Assembly: GCA_910578255.1 (NCBI GenBank)
Contig: CAJTQM010000037.1
Span: forward strand, 1-8,787
DNA: 8,787 nucleotides
Direction of reading: 5' to 3'
DNA from: an uncultured Oscillospiraceae bacterium
GTDB lineage: Bacteria; Bacillota; Clostridia; Oscillospirales; Ruminococcaceae
Part shown: positions 5,515-8,787 of the stretch, piece by piece
Numbering within the stretch: position 1 is the stretch's first letter
Layout of the letters: the number at the start of each line of letters is the position of its first letter
Position numbers and translations under genes: made by a program
Notes under the pieces: generated by a model
Databases searched by the model: none
What the model was told of the DNA's origin: nothing
What the model saw: the letters and a program-made list of their open reading frames with translations, nothing else

Positions 5515-6759
5515 TTATTTCAGCGCCTTGCGAACAGCCAGGATGCGCTGCATTTCGTTGTAAACGATCATATACCCTTCGTCAACGCCCATGCCGGGTT
5601 TGGCCAGAATCTGATCCGGCTGCACAGCCATGGCAATATTGACGCACACCTGCGCGGAGCGGTCGGTTTCGTTGCAGGTTCCGCCCTGATAAGCGCCGAT
5701 GCCTTTTTTCTTGCAGTACAAAACCGCTTCCGCAATGTTGTTGATGCCGCCCAGGTCCGGAGTTTTGATCTGAACCATATGTCCCGCCTTATGATCGGCA
5801 AAATACTTGATATCCTCCAGCGTATTGCACCACTCGTCGGCGACCAGTTCAACCTGAATGCCGCGCTCGTCAACTACGCGGGTCAATTCGGCCAGCGCCT
5901 TCATCTGCAATTCCCGGTCCTCTACATCCATCGGGCCCTCAATCCGCAGATGGAAGGGTTTTGCAATCTGCTCCAGCTTGGCCAGATAATCGGCCATCGC
6001 CTCATAATTGTCGTTGCCAAACGCCGCGCCGATGGTACCGTATACGTCGATGTGGAATACCGGCAGATAGTCTTCGCGGGTGCGCAGCTTCAAAATGCGG
6101 TCACGCAGCCAGGCGACATACTCTTCCAACAGTTCGCCATGCTCGCCCAGCTTGGTTTTTACGTTGTTGATCAGCGCGTGGGGAAGAACGTCAGCCTGCT
6201 TGATGATCATTTTATCGGAGTTTTCATAGCGGTTGTCGCCGGACTGGGTGAAAATCGGAATTTCTTTCTCGGAAACAGTGGTGCCGTATTCCTCCGCTAC
6301 CACCTCGCACATCATCTTGTGCTTGGCTTTTGCAACCGCGTCCAGAATCGCCTGGGTTACACCGTAACGGATCGCGGTGTGGAATTTTTTTCCGGCTTTT
6401 TCCGGATGGTCCACCATCTCGGCCAGACGGCGGAAGCTGTCAGCCTCCTGACCGACCAGCATCGGCTTAATTTCCTTTTCGATCACCGGAATAAAATCCT
6501 CCGCCAAAAACAGAGGGTCACGGCCGCCGGCGCCGGAGTACTGTACAGCGGCACAGTCGCCGTAAGCGACCTGCCCATCTTCCAGAACCAGCATAACCGA
6601 AATCGCCTCGCCTGCTTGGCGAATCGAAGTAAAGCCATCGGTTACCGGCTGGCCTACATAGGCGGCACCATCGGCTACCGCTCCTTTTTTAATCGCCCGC
6701 TGATCGTCGAAAAAGAAACCGGTTCTGCCCTTGGAACAAATGACATTTGTGATTTTCAT
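5515..6759 (-). CDS. mal: Methylaspartate ammonia-lyase (3-methylaspartase)
   Basis: This 414-residue cytoplasmic enzyme of the enolase superfamily eliminates ammonia from (2S,3S)-3-methylaspartate to give mesaconate (EC 4.3.1.2), the second step of the methylaspartate route. The Clostridium tetanomorphum enzyme has 413 residues, and its known active-site residues are all present with at most a one-residue shift. These are the catalytic pair H194 and K332 (K331 in the reference), the magnesium ligands D238, E274 and D308, and the substrate-binding residues Q172, Q330, T361 and C362. The protein therefore looks fully active. It starts 21 bases after glmE, with AAAGGAG before the ATG, in the order known from clostridial clusters (glmE then mal). 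The opposite strand has long open frames here, which I regard as shadows of its codon bias. Confidence 0.97.
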   Translation of the reverse strand: MKITNVICSKGRTGFFFDDQRAIKKGAVADGAAYVGQPVTDGFTSIRQAGEAISVMLVLEDGQVAYGDCAAVQYSGAGGRDPLFLAEDFIPVIEKEIKPMLVGQEADSFRRLAEMVDHPEKAGKKFHTAIRYGVTQAILDAVAKAKHKMMCEVVAEEYGTTVSEKEIPIFTQSGDNRYENSDKMIIKQADVLPHALINNVKTKLGEHGELLEEYVAWLRDRILKLRTREDYLPVFHIDVYGTIGAAFGNDNYEAMADYLAKLEQIAKPFHLRIEGPMDVEDRELQMKALAELTRVVDERGIQVELVADEWCNTLEDIKYFADHKAGHMVQIKTPDLGGINNIAEAVLYCKKKGIGAYQGGTCNETDRSAQVCVNIAMAVQPDQILAKPGMGVDEGYMIVYNEMQRILAVRKALK

Positions 6760-6780
6760 GATGCATTACTCCTTTTATCG

Positions 6781-8232
6781 TTAGCCTCTGGGTCTGCCGA
6801 CCAGTCTGCCCTTGCTGATGGCGTAAACGTCGTCGATGGCCATCTGGAAGGAGGCCTTACGGTTTTCAAATTTTGCCCGCTCGTCAATTTTGCCATGATT
6901 AAAATCAATCAAATCCTTGGTAAAGGGTAGATTGCCCATGGTCAGGATCCGTACCGCACCGTTATTGTCGCGCACCGGCAGCATCTGCCCGGCGTTGTAA
7001 CGGGAGGGGGCAAAGGGGATATCCAACACGCCGGCCTGGAAGGCGCGGACTGTGCCCAACGCAATATCGCCCTCGCCTAATTCAAAGCACTTATCGAGCA
7101 GACATTTGGTTTCGGCGGTGATGATCTCCTTTTCCTCTTTCAAGGAATTCTCATCCAGCGACTGGTCACGCAGCATGGAAATTACCTGCTTGGTGCAGCG
7201 CAGCCCCTGCGCGTTGGCCTCGGCGGTAGGAACGCCCATAGCCTCGTGCGGTGTTTTTACAATGACCTTTGTGGCATGGGAAAGAGCGGCTGCGGCGCTG
7301 CCCCAGGAAATCACGCCGAATGCCTGGGCCTCGTCCTGGGGGAAACCGCCCATCCACTGATGAAGTACGGTGGTTACCACAACATCGTTATAGCCGTACT
7401 TATGCAGATATTCTTCGGTAAGCGATTCCAGCGTATGGATGGCGGCCACATCCTGCACCAGATTTCCGCACTGGCCGTATCCAACGGTGATATTCTTTAC
7501 CCCTTGCTCGGCGGCCAGCAAAGCCTCGATAATCGCAACCGCATGAGAAATGCTCGGCGGGACCAGGGTGCCGGTCAACGGGCCGTACGGCTCGCGGTTA
7601 ATGGAAATGCCCGCCTCCTCATAAATACCGGTGAGGCGATCGCAGTACTGCCAGTCGGTGATGGTGCGCTCCAGCGGAACGCTTTTGGCGTAAGGAATGT
7701 TGTAAGAAATCCCGCCACCTTCATAGCTGGTATAGCCGCCCGCGTAAACAATTTCAGTCAGCAGACGGGCGTCCGGCGTACCATGACGAATCTGCAGCGG
7801 CACATCAATGGAATTGATTACCTGACGGACTGCCGCCACACCGTGGTTCACAGCGGGGAAGCCATTTAACATGGATTTGTTGACCTTGATGGATTCTTCG
7901 ATTCCCACCTGCGCTTCTTTGTAGCGGTTTTGGCGGGTATAGCTGTCGATGGTGGTAGGCAGCAGGTCGGCGCCGCCTTTATCCTGTAGGTAGGTCAGCA
8001 ACTCAATGTGCTTTTGCACCAAAGCCACACCGGCCCGAGGCTGTACCAGCGTGGTACGGCTGGCCTTGGCGGCGTTGAGTTTTTTGCTGAAGACTTTGCT
8101 GTCCGGCAGAGATTTATGAAAGGCAAAAGCTTCCTCCAAATCCACTTCCTTTCCGGTCGGCCATTGATTGAGAACGGTTTCGCGGATTTCGTAAAATTCT
8201 TCATCCGTCAGTCGTTTGTTTTTGATTTCCAT
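6781..8232 (-). CDS. glmE: Glutamate mutase (methylaspartate mutase) epsilon subunit
   Basis: This 483-residue catalytic subunit, with the small cobalamin-binding subunit GlmS, rearranges L-glutamate to (2S,3S)-3-methylaspartate by an adenosylcobalamin radical mechanism (EC 5.4.99.1). From the ATG at 8232, the residues described for the Clostridium cochlearium enzyme fall at exactly the same numbers: the substrate-binding arginines R66, R100 and R149, then E171, Y177 and Y181. The total length also matches (483). The frame opens 12 residues earlier, at 8268, inside the glmL end. The shorter start is chosen for its GGAGGT site, the matching numbering and the gap after the glmL stop. All catalytic residues are intact. 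GlmS is not in the window and should lie upstream of glmL, beyond the right edge. Confidence 0.97.
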   Translation of the reverse strand: MEIKNKRLTDEEFYEIRETVLNQWPTGKEVDLEEAFAFHKSLPDSKVFSKKLNAAKASRTTLVQPRAGVALVQKHIELLTYLQDKGGADLLPTTIDSYTRQNRYKEAQVGIEESIKVNKSMLNGFPAVNHGVAAVRQVINSIDVPLQIRHGTPDARLLTEIVYAGGYTSYEGGGISYNIPYAKSVPLERTITDWQYCDRLTGIYEEAGISINREPYGPLTGTLVPPSISHAVAIIEALLAAEQGVKNITVGYGQCGNLVQDVAAIHTLESLTEEYLHKYGYNDVVVTTVLHQWMGGFPQDEAQAFGVISWGSAAAALSHATKVIVKTPHEAMGVPTAEANAQGLRCTKQVISMLRDQSLDENSLKEEKEIITAETKCLLDKCFELGEGDIALGTVRAFQAGVLDIPFAPSRYNAGQMLPVRDNNGAVRILTMGNLPFTKDLIDFNHGKIDERAKFENRKASFQMAIDDVYAISKGRLVGRPRG

Positions 8233-8238
8233 GCGGTT

Positions 8239-8244
8239 ACCTCC
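8239..8244 (-). promoter_or_regulatory. Ribosome binding site that fixes the glmE start
   Basis: GGAGGT on the minus strand lies six bases before the ATG at 8232. It supports this start over the upstream in-frame ATG at 8268, which would overlap the end of glmL and break the residue numbering shared with characterised GlmE. Confidence 0.85.
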
Positions 8245-8251
8245 GTTGTGT

Positions 8252-8787
8252 TTATTCGTAAGCTTCAACCAGTTCTTTTTTCATGATGCGCAGAGCAATG
8301 TCCGGATAATGCTGCCCCAAAAGCCCCATCGAGGCCAGGATATATTTTCGATCCACCAAAAATTTTGCGTCCGCCGGGCGCAGAGATCCAGGCTGATTGG
8401 GGTCCTGCAAACTGTGGGAGGCGATTTCGCCGGTGCGTTTGGTGTGGATGATCGCTCCGCCAGTGACAACAACGCGCCGGACAGGGGTTAAATCTTTCCC
8501 CACCTGGGAGTAGGCAAGCCCCATCGGCGTATAGACCTGCTCAATCGTGCCCGCGTGACGGGCCACCGCAGTCTCTACCGCCATCGAAGCTAAAGCAAAA
8601 TCCAGCCGCTCCCATTCGTCGTCTTTCGGCAGCGTTTCGGTGTTTTCCGAAAGAAAGCGAATCATCTCTTTGGCACGCTCCGGCTCGATGCCGGACAGCT
8701 GGCCGATTCGGTCGATTCCGGCGGCGTCGACAATACCCCAGATGCTGTAGCGCATCCCGATATCGCCTTCGACTGTTCTTTTGGCGT
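8252..8787 (-). CDS. glmL: Glutamate mutase accessory protein GlmL (MutL), C-terminal part
   Basis: The gene runs off the right edge; about 177 C-terminal residues of a family usually near 460 are present. The first codons visible read AKRTVEGDIGMR, a conserved GlmL block (RTVEGDLGMR), so the protein does not start inside the window despite an internal ATG at 8755. Further on, LTPVRRVVVTGGAIIH resembles the adenosine-binding loop of the ASKHA ATPase fold, and DRKYILASMGLLGQHYP is a family-typical C-terminal segment. GlmL lies between glmS and glmE in known clusters. It is thought to help the mutase, perhaps by reactivating or loading the cobalamin enzyme like other ATPase reactivases, but its exact role is not settled. 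Its stop lies 19 bases before the glmE ATG. Confidence 0.93.
   Translation of the reverse strand, partial: AKRTVEGDIGMRYSIWGIVDAAGIDRIGQLSGIEPERAKEMIRFLSENTETLPKDDEWERLDFALASMAVETAVARHAGTIEQVYTPMGLAYSQVGKDLTPVRRVVVTGGAIIHTKRTGEIASHSLQDPNQPGSLRPADAKFLVDRKYILASMGLLGQHYPDIALRIMKKELVEAYE

Noticed and set aside
5779..6930. A 383-codon open frame on the plus strand, opposite mal and the end of glmE.
   Set aside because: It lies antisense to a gene whose active-site residues are all intact, it crosses two gene boundaries, and its product resembles nothing I know. It follows from the GC-biased third codon positions of mal.
1..8787. A mobile element, CRISPR array or phage origin for the block.
   Set aside because: No transposase, integrase, repeat array or attachment-like repeat was seen; the genes form an ordinary metabolic operon next to a transporter and a regulator.

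Overview
The window looks like part of a chromosome from an anaerobic Firmicute of the class Clostridia, with a moderate GC content near 50%. Three things point there: AGGAGG-type ribosome binding sites, sigma-A-like promoters, and above all the genes for glutamate fermentation through 3-methylaspartate, a hallmark of clostridia and relatives. I cannot name a genus. I see no tRNA, rRNA, CRISPR array, insertion sequence or riboswitch, and no gene-free stretch longer than 300 bases.

The right four fifths (2222-8787) is one tightly packed block on the minus strand, transcribed right to left: glmL (5' end outside the window), glmE, mal, an AtuA/DUF1446 protein, a DUF4387 protein, a P-loop protein with an alanyl-tRNA-synthetase editing-like C-terminus, and a CobO-type cob(I)alamin adenosyltransferase. 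Most gaps are 12 to 21 bases and carry a good Shine-Dalgarno site. The exception is a 113-base gap with a perfect 14-bp hairpin between the DUF4387 gene and the P-loop gene.

The recognised enzymes fit together. Glutamate mutase (GlmE here, with GlmS presumably upstream beyond the edge) uses adenosylcobalamin to turn L-glutamate into (2S,3S)-3-methylaspartate. Methylaspartate ammonia-lyase (Mal) removes ammonia to give mesaconate. GlmL is the accessory protein of the mutase, and the adenosyltransferase can make its cofactor. The later enzymes (mesaconate hydratase, citramalate lyase) are not identifiable here. Three co-located genes (AtuA-like, DUF4387, P-loop/SAD-like) have no settled function and are the most interesting content; the P-loop/SAD-like protein stands out.

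The left fifth is a different neighbourhood. It holds a plus-strand major-facilitator transporter with a near-consensus promoter, and a convergent minus-strand XRE-type regulator with two predicted membrane segments. They share what looks like a bidirectional terminator. A second terminator hairpin follows the adenosyltransferase gene and separates the glutamate block from the regulator.
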